DNA of 10,060 bases from an uncultured Rhodobacterales bacterium (GTDB lineage Bacteria > Pseudomonadota > Alphaproteobacteria > Rhodobacterales > Rhodobacteraceae). Each line of letters opens with the position of its first letter. Position 1 is the first letter of the stretch. Both the position numbers and the translations under genes were made by a program. Positions 1 through 7,049 of this stretch are shown here, in pieces. Below the pieces are notes generated by a model, which saw only the letters and a list, made by a program, of their open reading frames with translations, ran no database searches and was not told the DNA's origin. The stretch lies in contig CALCGO010000607.1 of assembly GCA_937901055.1 (NCBI GenBank), forward strand, positions 1-10,060. The letters are read 5' to 3'.

Positions 1-684
1 CACCAAATCCGGGTCTTCTATCGCACGAACACCATGCCCGACCCGCGTGACATTTATGGAATCGAGGGTCTCGCGGACACTATCCGCCCCACAGATTTCT
101 CCGGCATGACTGGTCAAACCTAATCCGGCCTCGCCCGCAATTTCGAATGATCGAGAAAAATCGGAGGCATGCATGTGCCGCTCTTCGCCTCCCATTCCGT
201 AGCCCGTTAACAGCCCACCCGCAGTCGCGGCAGTGATTTTCGCCGTTTGCACAGCCTTTTCAGGCCCGAAATGTCGAATGCAGGTCGCTATAAACCGCGT
301 CTCGATCCCGTGCTTGGCCTTGCCGTTTTGTGCGCCCACAGTCATCGCTGCAAGATAATCTTTCCACGCCTCCAAATCACCGCCGCCGCAGAAATCCGGC
401 GAAAGGAACATTTCGGTATAGACCACGCCGTTTGCGGCGCTCACATCCAAAACCGCTTCGGTCAATCGGCGGAAATCATCTGGCGTTCGAAGCACCGAAC
501 AGGCGGCTTCGTAGGTCTTGAGAAATTCTGCGAAATCTTGCCATACATAACTGCCATCCGCCTTGAAAATGCCAGATAGGTCGACATTCTTTTCGGCCGC
601 CAACATGCGGATAAAATCCGGTGGCGCGGCACCTTCAATATGTAAATGCAGTTCCGTTTTTGGAACCGCGGCCCAATCAATCAT
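1..684 (-). CDS. add: Adenosine deaminase, 3' end cut off by the window edge
   Basis: Hydrolytic deaminase converting adenosine and deoxyadenosine to inosine and deoxyinosine in the cytosol, feeding purine salvage. The first 228 codons are present and open to base 1; family members are usually about 330-350 residues, so roughly a third is missing. Visible hallmarks are the N-terminal zinc motif ELHLHIEG (His13 and His15), the SHAGE motif (zinc ligand His193, catalytic Glu196) and RVGHG (His217). The C-terminal zinc-binding Asp pair would lie beyond the edge. The start at 684-682 is supported by a GGAG ribosome site seven bases upstream. It overlaps the deoB stop as ATGA, a classic translational-coupling arrangement. 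It is the third gene of a cdd-deoB-add nucleoside-salvage operon. Adenine deaminase is a related family, but the gene context favours adenosine as substrate. Confidence 0.93.
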   Translation of the reverse strand, partial: MIDWAAVPKTELHLHIEGAAPPDFIRMLAAEKNVDLSGIFKADGSYVWQDFAEFLKTYEAACSVLRTPDDFRRLTEAVLDVSAANGVVYTEMFLSPDFCGGGDLEAWKDYLAAMTVGAQNGKAKHGIETRFIATCIRHFGPEKAVQTAKITAATAGGLLTGYGMGGEERHMHASDFSRSFEIAGEAGLGLTSHAGEICGADSVRETLDSINVTRVGHGVRAIEDPDLV

Positions 685-1886
685 AAAAAACTCCTACCAT
701 GACGCCCGGGTTCCAACCCAAGATGCGCCGCTATTGTTTCGCCAATATCGGCCATGCCGACGAGCCCAATTTCGCGGTCTTCCAGACCCGGTGCAAAGCA
801 CAAAACCGGCACCCTTTCGCGGGTGTGGTCCGTGCCGCGCCAAGTAGGATCATTTCCATGATCCGCGGTGATTATCAGTAAATCTCCAGCCCTTAGCGCG
901 CTGGTAATTTCCGGCAACCGCGCATCAAACGCTTCGAGCGCGCGGGCGTATCCGGCAACATCGCGTGGATGGCCATAAAGGCTGTCAAACTCCACGAGAT
1001 TGGTAAAGACGAAATCCCCGTCAACCGCCTCGGCAATGAAATCCAGCAGATCGTCCACCAGTTCCAAATCCCGTTTACCCTTTTTTAACTTTGTGATGCC
1101 ACGATGGGCAAAGATATCCCCGATCTTGCCCACCGCTAGTGTGCGCCCGCCAGCCGCTACTACACGGTCACAGATGGTATCTTCGGGCGGTTCAATCGCA
1201 AGATCTTTGCGGTTGATTGTTCGCGTGAATGTTTCCGCCGTCTCCCCGATAAACGGGCGTGCAATAACACGGCCAATCATCATGGGATGAAAAATCTCGG
1301 CAGCGATTGCGCAAATTTCGTACAATCGTTCCAATCCGAAATGCTCTTCGTGCGCGGCAATCTGGAACACGCTGTCAGCAGACGTATAGCAAATCGGCTT
1401 GCCCGTACGGATGTGTTCCTCTCCCAGATCATGCAGGATCGGCATGCCGGATGCATGACAATCACCCAGTATCCCCGGAAGTTTTGCACGCCGCACGAAC
1501 TCCTCTATCTTGTCAGCTGGAAACGCGGGCACGGTGTCCGGGAAGTAATGCCAGTCAAAAGGTACAGGTACACCGGAAATTTCCCAATGGCCTGACGGCG
1601 TGTCTTTGCCTTGCGAAACCTCGGTCGCAGCACCGTAGATTCCGACCGCGCCTGCGTTCAACCCCGGTGCCGCGTGCCCCGAAGCCAACCGAATGGCAGC
1701 GCCAAGACCCAAACTGTCGAGGTTTGGCAACGACAGCGGGCCACTTCGCCCTTCCTCCGCCGCGCCATCTGCGCAGGCGTCGGCAATGTGGCCCAACGTA
1801 TTAGAGCCTTCGTCGCCGAATTGTGCCGCATCGGGGGCGCCACCGCAGCCAACCGAATCCAGGACCAGGATTAATGCTCGGGCCAT
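681..1886 (-). CDS. deoB: Phosphopentomutase
   Basis: Interconverts (deoxy)ribose-1-phosphate and (deoxy)ribose-5-phosphate, linking nucleoside breakdown to central carbon metabolism; cytosolic and Mn-dependent in the family. The 401-residue length is normal. It belongs to the alkaline-phosphatase superfamily: N-terminal LDSVG carries metal ligand Asp10, GKDTPSGHWE carries the phospho-accepting Thr96, and EFDSLYGH (Asp301, His306), TADHGNDPTW (Asp342, His343) and GTDHTRE (His354) supply the remaining metal ligands, all intact. The ATG at 1886 lies two bases after the cdd stop with a GGAAG ribosome site inside the end of cdd. The TGA stop overlaps the add start. The inserted cap domain occupies roughly residues 100-290. 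Assignment is secure from the complete metal-ligand set. Confidence 0.96.
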   Translation of the reverse strand: MARALILVLDSVGCGGAPDAAQFGDEGSNTLGHIADACADGAAEEGRSGPLSLPNLDSLGLGAAIRLASGHAAPGLNAGAVGIYGAATEVSQGKDTPSGHWEISGVPVPFDWHYFPDTVPAFPADKIEEFVRRAKLPGILGDCHASGMPILHDLGEEHIRTGKPICYTSADSVFQIAAHEEHFGLERLYEICAIAAEIFHPMMIGRVIARPFIGETAETFTRTINRKDLAIEPPEDTICDRVVAAGGRTLAVGKIGDIFAHRGITKLKKGKRDLELVDDLLDFIAEAVDGDFVFTNLVEFDSLYGHPRDVAGYARALEAFDARLPEITSALRAGDLLIITADHGNDPTWRGTDHTRERVPVLCFAPGLEDREIGLVGMADIGETIAAHLGLEPGRHGRSFL

Positions 1887-1888
1887 CG

Positions 1889-2281
1889 CTACTTCGCTTC
1901 CAAATGTTTTTTGTCAAACCCGGCGGGCAACAGACCGCCAATCGTGATTTCTTCGATGTCGCCGGCCAAATCAGCCATGTAAACGGGCGTATCGGCTTGC
2001 GCAAATTCCGAAATTTTCTGCCGGCAGCCGCCACAAGGGGACACTTTCGAAGTCCCGCCGGCCACAACCAAAACTTCCTTAATTTCGGATTCACCAGCAG
2101 CAATCATTGCGGCAATCGCACCCGCTTCGGCACATGTGCCCTCCGGATATGCGACATTTTCGACATTGCACCCCGTATAAACCTTCCCTGAAGCCGTGCG
2201 AATGGCGGCCCCTACCTGAAAATTTGAATACGGCGCATAAGCGTTTTTGCGCACGGTCATTGCAGCCTTGAAAAGGTCCAT
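1889..2281 (-). CDS. cdd: Cytidine deaminase
   Basis: Zinc-dependent deamination of cytidine and deoxycytidine to uridine and deoxyuridine, the first step of this pyrimidine/purine salvage operon. The 130-residue length fits the small homotetrameric class. Catalytic motifs are complete: substrate-binding CNVEN (39-42), TCAE with zinc ligand Cys50 and proton-shuttle Glu52, and PCGGCRQ with zinc ligands Cys83 and Cys86. The reading frame extends ten codons further upstream to 2311, but I chose the internal ATG at 2281. It has a GAGGGA ribosome site seven bases ahead, its product begins like family members (MDLFKAA), and the upstream ATG falls about where the predicted promoter would start the transcript. 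It is followed two bases later by deoB. Confidence 0.95.
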   Translation of the reverse strand: MDLFKAAMTVRKNAYAPYSNFQVGAAIRTASGKVYTGCNVENVAYPEGTCAEAGAIAAMIAAGESEIKEVLVVAGGTSKVSPCGGCRQKISEFAQADTPVYMADLAGDIEEITIGGLLPAGFDKKHLEAK

Positions 2282-2317
2282 CGGGAATCCCTCGTGAAAT
2301 GTAAGGTTCAAAACCCG

Positions 2318-2345
2318 AGTATAGATCAGCCGGTATTTTGGGCAA
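2318..2345 (-). promoter_or_regulatory. Candidate sigma-70-type promoter of the cdd-deoB-add operon
   Basis: On the minus strand a TTGCCC -35-like hexamer (2345-2340) is followed after 16 bases by TATACT (2323-2318), five of six matches to TATAAT. Initiation about seven bases downstream would give a leader of about 30 bases before the cdd ATG at 2281, with room for its GAGGGA ribosome site. It lies just after a palindrome that could end transcription of the upstream signalling operon, which makes an independent promoter sensible. The -35 match is only moderate, and alphaproteobacterial promoters vary. Confidence 0.5.
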
Positions 2346-2354
2346 GAGAATGTC

Positions 2355-2386
2355 GATAAAATTCGACCTTTTGGTCAGATTTTATC
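2355..2386 (-). terminator. Palindrome over the activator stop codon, possible terminator
   Basis: A 32-base inverted repeat with arms GATAAAAT/ATTTTATC (eight pairs), then a two-base interruption, then GACC/GGTC (four pairs) around a four-base AAAA loop as read on the minus strand. It starts inside the last three codons of the sigma-54 activator gene and contains its TGA stop. It sits between two codirectional operons, so a transcription-ending role is reasonable. The outer right arm supplies the only T-rich stretch, with no separate long T-tract, so this is not a textbook intrinsic terminator. A protein-binding site is an alternative. Confidence 0.5.
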
Positions 2387-3778
2387 CCAACTCTCCTTTT
2401 TGCGGTACAAAGTGGAAGGCGAAACATCCAGCAAACGTGCTGCTTGCGGGATCGAACCATCACAATACTCAATTGTTGCCTCAATGAATACCCGCTCGAA
2501 CGTCGCGAGCGGCGTGCCGATAAACGCCGAGACGTTGTTCGGTTGCGGCTCGGTGCGCATTGCATCCGGCGAACTAGCGAACCCCGCATGTGCATTGTTG
2601 GATACCGGATGCGGCATCGTAACTTCGGAGGGCAGCATTTCAGGCAAAACGATCGGGCCGTCGTTCAAAACCACGACGTTGCGGATCGCATTCATCAACT
2701 GGCGAACATTTCCAGGCCATGCCATTGACGTGAAAATATCGCGAACTTCCGCGCTGAACCCGGTAAAGTTCTTACTTTCCTCGGCCGTGAATTTCGTAAG
2801 AATTTCGTCCGCGATCTTCATAACATCGCCTTCTCGCTCGCGTAACGGTGGCAAATGAATCGGGACCACGTGCAGGCGATAATACAGATCTTCGCGAAAG
2901 CGACCGGCGCGAACTTCGGTTAAGGGATCGCGATTGGTGGCACAAACGATGCGCACATCAACCATTTGCGCCTTGGTTGCACCGACCGGCTGGATAGTCG
3001 ATGTTTGTAAAAACCGCAGCAACTTTGTCTGCAAGCTTAGGTCCATCTCGCATATCTCATCAAGAAACAGCGTGCCCCCACTGGCTGCCGCCGCTGCCCC
3101 CTTCTTATCCGCGATCGCGCCCGTGAAAGAGCCTTTCAGATGTCCAAATACTTCAGATTCCAACAACCCCCGCGGGATCGCACCACAATTCAACGGTACA
3201 AACGGGCCACTCGCGCGATTGGAGACATCGTGAATGGCTTGGGCGCACAGCTCCTTGCCGGTACCACTTTCGCCTGTCACAAAAACCGTAGCGGTGGAGC
3301 GCCCGATATTGCGCACCATTTTGTAAATATCCTGCATCGCTTTCGACGAGCCAATGAAACCTTGGAACTCGCCAGTGTCGTCATATTGCGTTCTGGATTG
3401 CCCCACATCATTGGCCAAAGCCTTCTGGGCATTATCAACCGCGGACAACAGTCGGGTTTCGTCGAAAGGTTTCACAAGAAAATTAAACGCGCCCAGACGC
3501 ATAGCTTCGACGGCGCGGTTAATTGACCCGTTCGCCGTTATCACAATTACCTTGATATTGGGCTGCGTCGCGATGAACTCAGCCATCAGTTCCATGCCGT
3601 CGCCATCGGGTAGTAACAGGTCCAGCAATACGATTTTGTGTTTGGTTTTTGCGAATTTCTCGCGGGCTTCGCTAACGGAAAACACACAGTCGGCGCGATG
3701 ACCAGCCTTACGAATAACCGCCTCATACACCATCGAAAGCGAGGGGGTATCCTCAACCAGTAGTATTGGGCGGTCCAT
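2375..3778 (-). CDS. LuxO/NtrC-type sigma-54-dependent response regulator
   Basis: Enhancer-binding transcription activator that would hydrolyse ATP to open sigma-54 RNA polymerase promoters when phosphorylated. Domain order over 467 residues: receiver about 1-120 (acidic pocket Glu9/Asp10, phospho-acceptor Asp53, Thr81, Lys103); AAA+ domain about 138-378 with Walker A GESGTGKE (169-176), sigma-54 contact loop GSFTGA (216-221), Walker B GGTLFLDE (234-241) and WPGNVRQL (354-361); a polar Pro/Asn-rich linker about 385-418; and a Fis-type helix-turn-helix at 443-461 (IPQAARLLDVSPSTLYRKK). The VEDTPSLSMVY opening and overall layout are closest in my memory to Vibrio LuxO. The contact loop has Ser where GAFTGA has Ala. 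It is the last gene of the operon, six bases after the hybrid kinase. That operon's sigma-54 promoter suggests self-activation, which is inference. The family is certain; the orthology to LuxO is not. Confidence 0.92.
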   Translation of the reverse strand: MDRPILLVEDTPSLSMVYEAVIRKAGHRADCVFSVSEAREKFAKTKHKIVLLDLLLPDGDGMELMAEFIATQPNIKVIVITANGSINRAVEAMRLGAFNFLVKPFDETRLLSAVDNAQKALANDVGQSRTQYDDTGEFQGFIGSSKAMQDIYKMVRNIGRSTATVFVTGESGTGKELCAQAIHDVSNRASGPFVPLNCGAIPRGLLESEVFGHLKGSFTGAIADKKGAAAAASGGTLFLDEICEMDLSLQTKLLRFLQTSTIQPVGATKAQMVDVRIVCATNRDPLTEVRAGRFREDLYYRLHVVPIHLPPLREREGDVMKIADEILTKFTAEESKNFTGFSAEVRDIFTSMAWPGNVRQLMNAIRNVVVLNDGPIVLPEMLPSEVTMPHPVSNNAHAGFASSPDAMRTEPQPNNVSAFIGTPLATFERVFIEATIEYCDGSIPQAARLLDVSPSTLYRKKESWDKI

Positions 3779-3784
3779 TATACG

Positions 3785-5305
3785 CTAACCTGCTTTTTCA
3801 TTGTTCAAGAATGCCACGACCTTCGAGATACCTTTAATGCACTGCAAGTTCAACGGCTGTGCTGCCTGCCTATCAACCGCGGTGGCGGCCGCATTCAAAT
3901 CTTGCGACAAGTGTTGTAGATTTGTGGCGCCGATTGCACCCGCAACGGAAATTAGGATGTGGCTGTGACTGCGCCAATCCGCGTAGTTTTCATCAGCCTC
4001 CGCCGTTATCAAACCCTTTTTTATAGTGTCGAAATCAGTCACAACCTTTTCCAAGAACTCCTCTAGAAAATCCGGACCGATCGTCTTGGCAATGACGTCG
4101 TATATGGTGCGATCAACATACCCCAGATCATCAACGGAGGCCTCGATCTGTGCGCCATGTTCATGCGTTTTGATAGGCGTACCGTGGGCATATTCCAAAA
4201 TTTGGTGCCCAAGCGAAGCGATGCCTGCAATCGGTTTTGCAATAAGCCCATCCGCCCCCGCCGCATCGATTTTCTCACGGTGGTCCTGCATAACATAAGC
4301 CGTCAGCGCTATCATCGGCACTCCGGATTTCGCGTCTTTGCGGGCGCGAATTTCGCGCAGCACTTCCAGTCCGGATTTGCGCGGCATCTCTATATCCAAC
4401 AGCACTACATCAAAATCTGCCTGCTCAAACAGCGCCAGTGTTTCCACCCCGTCCGACGCAACCTGAAACGTTGCGCCCATACTTTTCAGCATCTGTGTGA
4501 CCACTAACTGGTTGGTAACATTGTCCTCGGCCAGCAGGATATTCAAATGACTAAGGTCAGGTAACGCCTCGATCTTCGGCGCCGGTGGTTTGGGTGCCAC
4601 TGATGTTGACGGGACTGTCACCGTCACGCATGCTCCATCACCATCGTTATTCTTCACCGAAATTGTGCCGCCGACTTCGGTCACAAGCATTTCAGAAATG
4701 TACAATCCAAGCCCCGACCCTTCTTGCGGCGAACTTTCGGGGCGGCCGCGGAACTGGAATAACATAGAAAGGGCAGACTCGCTAAACCCCGAGCCGGAAT
4801 CCGTTACCGAAATCACAATATGTTCGCCGCTATGTGTCGCACTTATGGACATGTCTCCGCGTTGGGAAAACTTGATTGAATTTCCAATAAGATTATTGAA
4901 AATCCGATGGAATCCCGTGCGATCAATAACATTCAGCATTTCGACACTACTTGAAATGTTCACATCAATATTGACGCCGGCGTTATTGGCCTGGTCGTAC
5001 CAACGTTGCACCAACAGCGCGATTTCATCAGGAATATTCAATGTAGTCGAGGGTCTTTGCGTTTCACTTCCACCGAAAACCAGACTCAGCAGATCGTTTA
5101 GCAGTGCTCCAGAAGTGCGTGCGCGGTCCAGTCGGTCGCGTGTATCAGCCGATAGCCCCTCGTCAGAGATCAACTCAAGGCTTCCAAGCAATCCGAACAT
5201 CGACGAGCGCACATCATGTGCCAACAATGCGAAGCCTTCACTTCCTATTCCGTCGCTCAATTCTGCTTCGAAACGGCTGACTTCGTTTATCTGTTCGGAC
5301 TTCAT
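3785..5305 (-). CDS. Soluble hybrid histidine kinase (HisKA-HATPase-receiver-HPt)
   Basis: A 506-residue cytosolic kinase with no signal peptide, membrane span or input domain. Numbering here follows the longest frame, which starts eight codons upstream at 5329. HisKA begins almost at the N-terminus with phospho-acceptor His38 in LLAHDVRSS. HATPase has intact boxes: N-box NNLIGN (145-150), DSGSGF (177-182) and GSGLGL (204-209). The receiver spans about 262-380 with Asp312 and Lys365. A C-terminal HPt-like helix bundle spans about 405-510 with candidate His457 in SHSHILISVAGAIGA; the usual Lys three residues after the His is Ile. I prefer the start at Met9 (5305): GCGAG precedes it at good spacing, while the upstream ATG has no ribosome site. 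It carries the full His-Asp-His relay needed to feed the downstream activator. With no sensor of its own, it probably takes input from the membrane protein encoded just upstream. Confidence 0.92.
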   Translation of the reverse strand: MKSEQINEVSRFEAELSDGIGSEGFALLAHDVRSSMFGLLGSLELISDEGLSADTRDRLDRARTSGALLNDLLSLVFGGSETQRPSTTLNIPDEIALLVQRWYDQANNAGVNIDVNISSSVEMLNVIDRTGFHRIFNNLIGNSIKFSQRGDMSISATHSGEHIVISVTDSGSGFSESALSMLFQFRGRPESSPQEGSGLGLYISEMLVTEVGGTISVKNNDGDGACVTVTVPSTSVAPKPPAPKIEALPDLSHLNILLAEDNVTNQLVVTQMLKSMGATFQVASDGVETLALFEQADFDVVLLDIEMPRKSGLEVLREIRARKDAKSGVPMIALTAYVMQDHREKIDAAGADGLIAKPIAGIASLGHQILEYAHGTPIKTHEHGAQIEASVDDLGYVDRTIYDVIAKTIGPDFLEEFLEKVVTDFDTIKKGLITAEADENYADWRSHSHILISVAGAIGATNLQHLSQDLNAAATAVDRQAAQPLNLQCIKGISKVVAFLNNEKAG

Positions 5306-5408
5306 AGTTTGCTCGCACCTGATTCGCATTTTGAAAACGATACAGCATTCTACTCAAGGTTGTTAAAAATTCCTATACGGGAACCGACGATTTCCGTTTT
5401 ACCGTTTG
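5306..5408. other. Gap inside the signalling operon
   Basis: About 100 bases separate the membrane-sensor stop from the hybrid-kinase start, the loosest junction in this operon. I see no convincing sigma-54 site (no GG-N10-GC), no clear -35/-10 pair and no strong hairpin. It is A+T-richer than its flanks, so a weak internal promoter or an mRNA processing site cannot be excluded. Confidence 0.4.
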
Positions 5409-7049
5409 TCAGGCTACACGCCGACCGACGATTTCACGGATTTCGTGAAAATTCAGCGGTAAATTCACTGTAAAATCAAAGGCGTCTATATCCAGTGGGG
5501 CACCCAATGCGATTAGCAGCGCATCTGGAAAAGTTTCGTGCGCGTGCGATAAAAATTCTCTCTCGGCGTCACTGCCCGCTTCGATAAGCGCGATATGCAC
5601 GGGGTTTCCGTCGTCTGCCTGTACGAAATTCACATCAACGCCGACCAGCGCGGCGCGGCAAATCTCGGCCATAGCGTCGGTACTTGCCAGAACTTCGACG
5701 TTCAGGGCAACTTCCACGAATTCGTCAACGGGAATCGACGTGTGCACGGAGATGCGGCCACCAACAGGAGTATCCACACGCAAGCTTCCCTGCATCACTT
5801 CGATAAACCCGCGCGCTATTGCGGGGCCAAGCGCATCGGTTGAAAACGATTCCCGCCCCCGTTCCCCATCGCCAAGTATCAAATCGGGTGCCCATTCCCC
5901 GCCTTCGGACGAATACTCAAAGGACAGCTCCACTAACAAGGCGTGCTCCGCGCAGGAAAACTTCATCTCTGCGTCCCGCACGCCGGCGGTTTCGACGATG
6001 TATCGCGCCAAATGGCTAAATGTCTGGCGAAGTCTGCTGAAGTCCCCTTGCAATTGCCGCGGGCAGCCCTGCAAAACCGATACCGAAAAGGTCACGCCTT
6101 CCCGTTTAGCAAGCGGCGCGAATTGCTCCCGCACTGCCATTGCCAAATGTTCCACCTCGAACGGTTTTATTTCAAGTGTTAGCTCGTCTGAATGCAAGGC
6201 GCTGAAATCCAAAATATCGGCCAGCGTATCCACCATTTGTTGACCCGATTGCTCTGCCTGCTCGATCAGGCGGACCTGACTGTTTTGCACAGCACTTTGC
6301 TTTGACAAAGCCAACAACCCCAGCACGCCATTCATTGGTGTGCGCAGTTCATGGCTCATCATTGTCAAGAATTTTGATTTGGCACGGCTGGCCTTGTCAG
6401 CAGCATCAGCAAGCTTCAGGTTGGTATCGGCAAGCCGTTTGTAGCGCATACTTTCCCGATTGATGTACCCAAGTGACACAAGCGCGATTACAATCGCCAG
6501 ACCGCTTAGCAACAAGGTACGGTCAACGCCGGATTGCAACTGCTCGCGAATGTCGCGTCCCTTCACCTCTTCCCCGAGCGTTACTTTGCGACTGAAAATG
6601 CGCAAGTCGTCGGCGTAGGGCTCGAATATTTGCAACAACGCTGCCGCCTCGGCTCTATCGTCTTTCGCCAATTCAACAATTCGACGATCGACAATCTTCA
6701 TGTCGGAAAACAGCCTCGAGATGATTTGGGTCTCTCGGTCGTATTCGCTTAACCTCTCGCCGATGCCGCCCTGATTGAAAATGGCAACCCGGCTCCAGAG
6801 AATGTCAAAGCGGCCGTTTACATTTGCCGTGTCGCCACCGGTGTCTTCAATCTGGAACTTGATAAGGGCTTCGCGAAATCGGCTCAGCTCCTGCTCCAAT
6901 TGATAGGAAGCCCAAGTGATATCCTCCAGACTGGCGGCCTGCATCGCGGCCACATCTTTCCGAAAGGCGTTGTACCCAACGAGCGCAAGGCCGCTGGCCG
7001 CAAGGAATACGGCCAAAACCACTAAACGTGGGAGGCCCATCACTTTCAC
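5409..7049 (-). CDS. Membrane sensor pseudo-histidine kinase with degenerate receiver
   Basis: A 546-residue protein with two membrane spans (about 7-27 and 178-197) enclosing a largely helical periplasmic domain of about 150 residues. It has no obvious HAMP; a coiled segment (about 198-227) leads to HisKA. The H-box FLTMMSHELRTPMNG is perfect, with phospho-acceptor His233. The HATPase region (about 290-441) keeps the fold pattern, but its nucleotide boxes are lost: the N-box asparagines read His346 and Arg349/Tyr350, the DxGxG box is unrecognisable near 376-384, and the GxGLGL box is replaced by STDALGP (403-409). The last 100 residues resemble a receiver whose phospho-acceptor position is Glu490 and whose conserved Lys is Leu530. 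The frame starts at GTG 7049, overlapping the preceding stop as GTGA; ATG 7040 is an alternative three codons in. It would relay periplasmic information, probably through the soluble kinase encoded next. Kinase inactivity is inferred from the missing residues. Confidence 0.88.
   Translation of the reverse strand: MKVMGLPRLVVLAVFLAASGLALVGYNAFRKDVAAMQAASLEDITWASYQLEQELSRFREALIKFQIEDTGGDTANVNGRFDILWSRVAIFNQGGIGERLSEYDRETQIISRLFSDMKIVDRRIVELAKDDRAEAAALLQIFEPYADDLRIFSRKVTLGEEVKGRDIREQLQSGVDRTLLLSGLAIVIALVSLGYINRESMRYKRLADTNLKLADAADKASRAKSKFLTMMSHELRTPMNGVLGLLALSKQSAVQNSQVRLIEQAEQSGQQMVDTLADILDFSALHSDELTLEIKPFEVEHLAMAVREQFAPLAKREGVTFSVSVLQGCPRQLQGDFSRLRQTFSHLARYIVETAGVRDAEMKFSCAEHALLVELSFEYSSEGGEWAPDLILGDGERGRESFSTDALGPAIARGFIEVMQGSLRVDTPVGGRISVHTSIPVDEFVEVALNVEVLASTDAMAEICRAALVGVDVNFVQADDGNPVHIALIEAGSDAEREFLSHAHETFPDALLIALGAPLDIDAFDFTVNLPLNFHEIREIVGRRVA

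Noticed and set aside
1307..1804. A 165-codon plus-strand open frame opposite deoB
   Set aside because: It is antisense to deoB, which has every catalytic residue, and its own product is Arg/Pro-rich with no recognisable domain.
2282..2311. The longer cdd start ten codons upstream
   Set aside because: It has no ribosome site, adds residues not typical of the family, and coincides with the predicted transcription start.
5306..5329. The longer hybrid-kinase start eight codons upstream
   Set aside because: The sequence before it is A/T-rich with no ribosome site, while the internal ATG at 5305 has a purine-rich GCGAG at suitable distance; the choice is not certain.
4590..5366. A 258-codon plus-strand open frame
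   Set aside because: It lies antisense to the hybrid kinase gene, whose HisKA and HATPase motifs are unmistakable; the antisense product has low-complexity Ser/Arg-rich composition and no family resemblance.
5409..7049. Frameshift or decay as the reason for the missing ATP boxes in the membrane sensor
   Set aside because: The frame is continuous, recognisable family patterns (RLRQ, LGPAIARGF...MQGSLRV) persist on both sides at normal spacing, and a receiver-like domain follows; this fits pseudokinase evolution better than decay.
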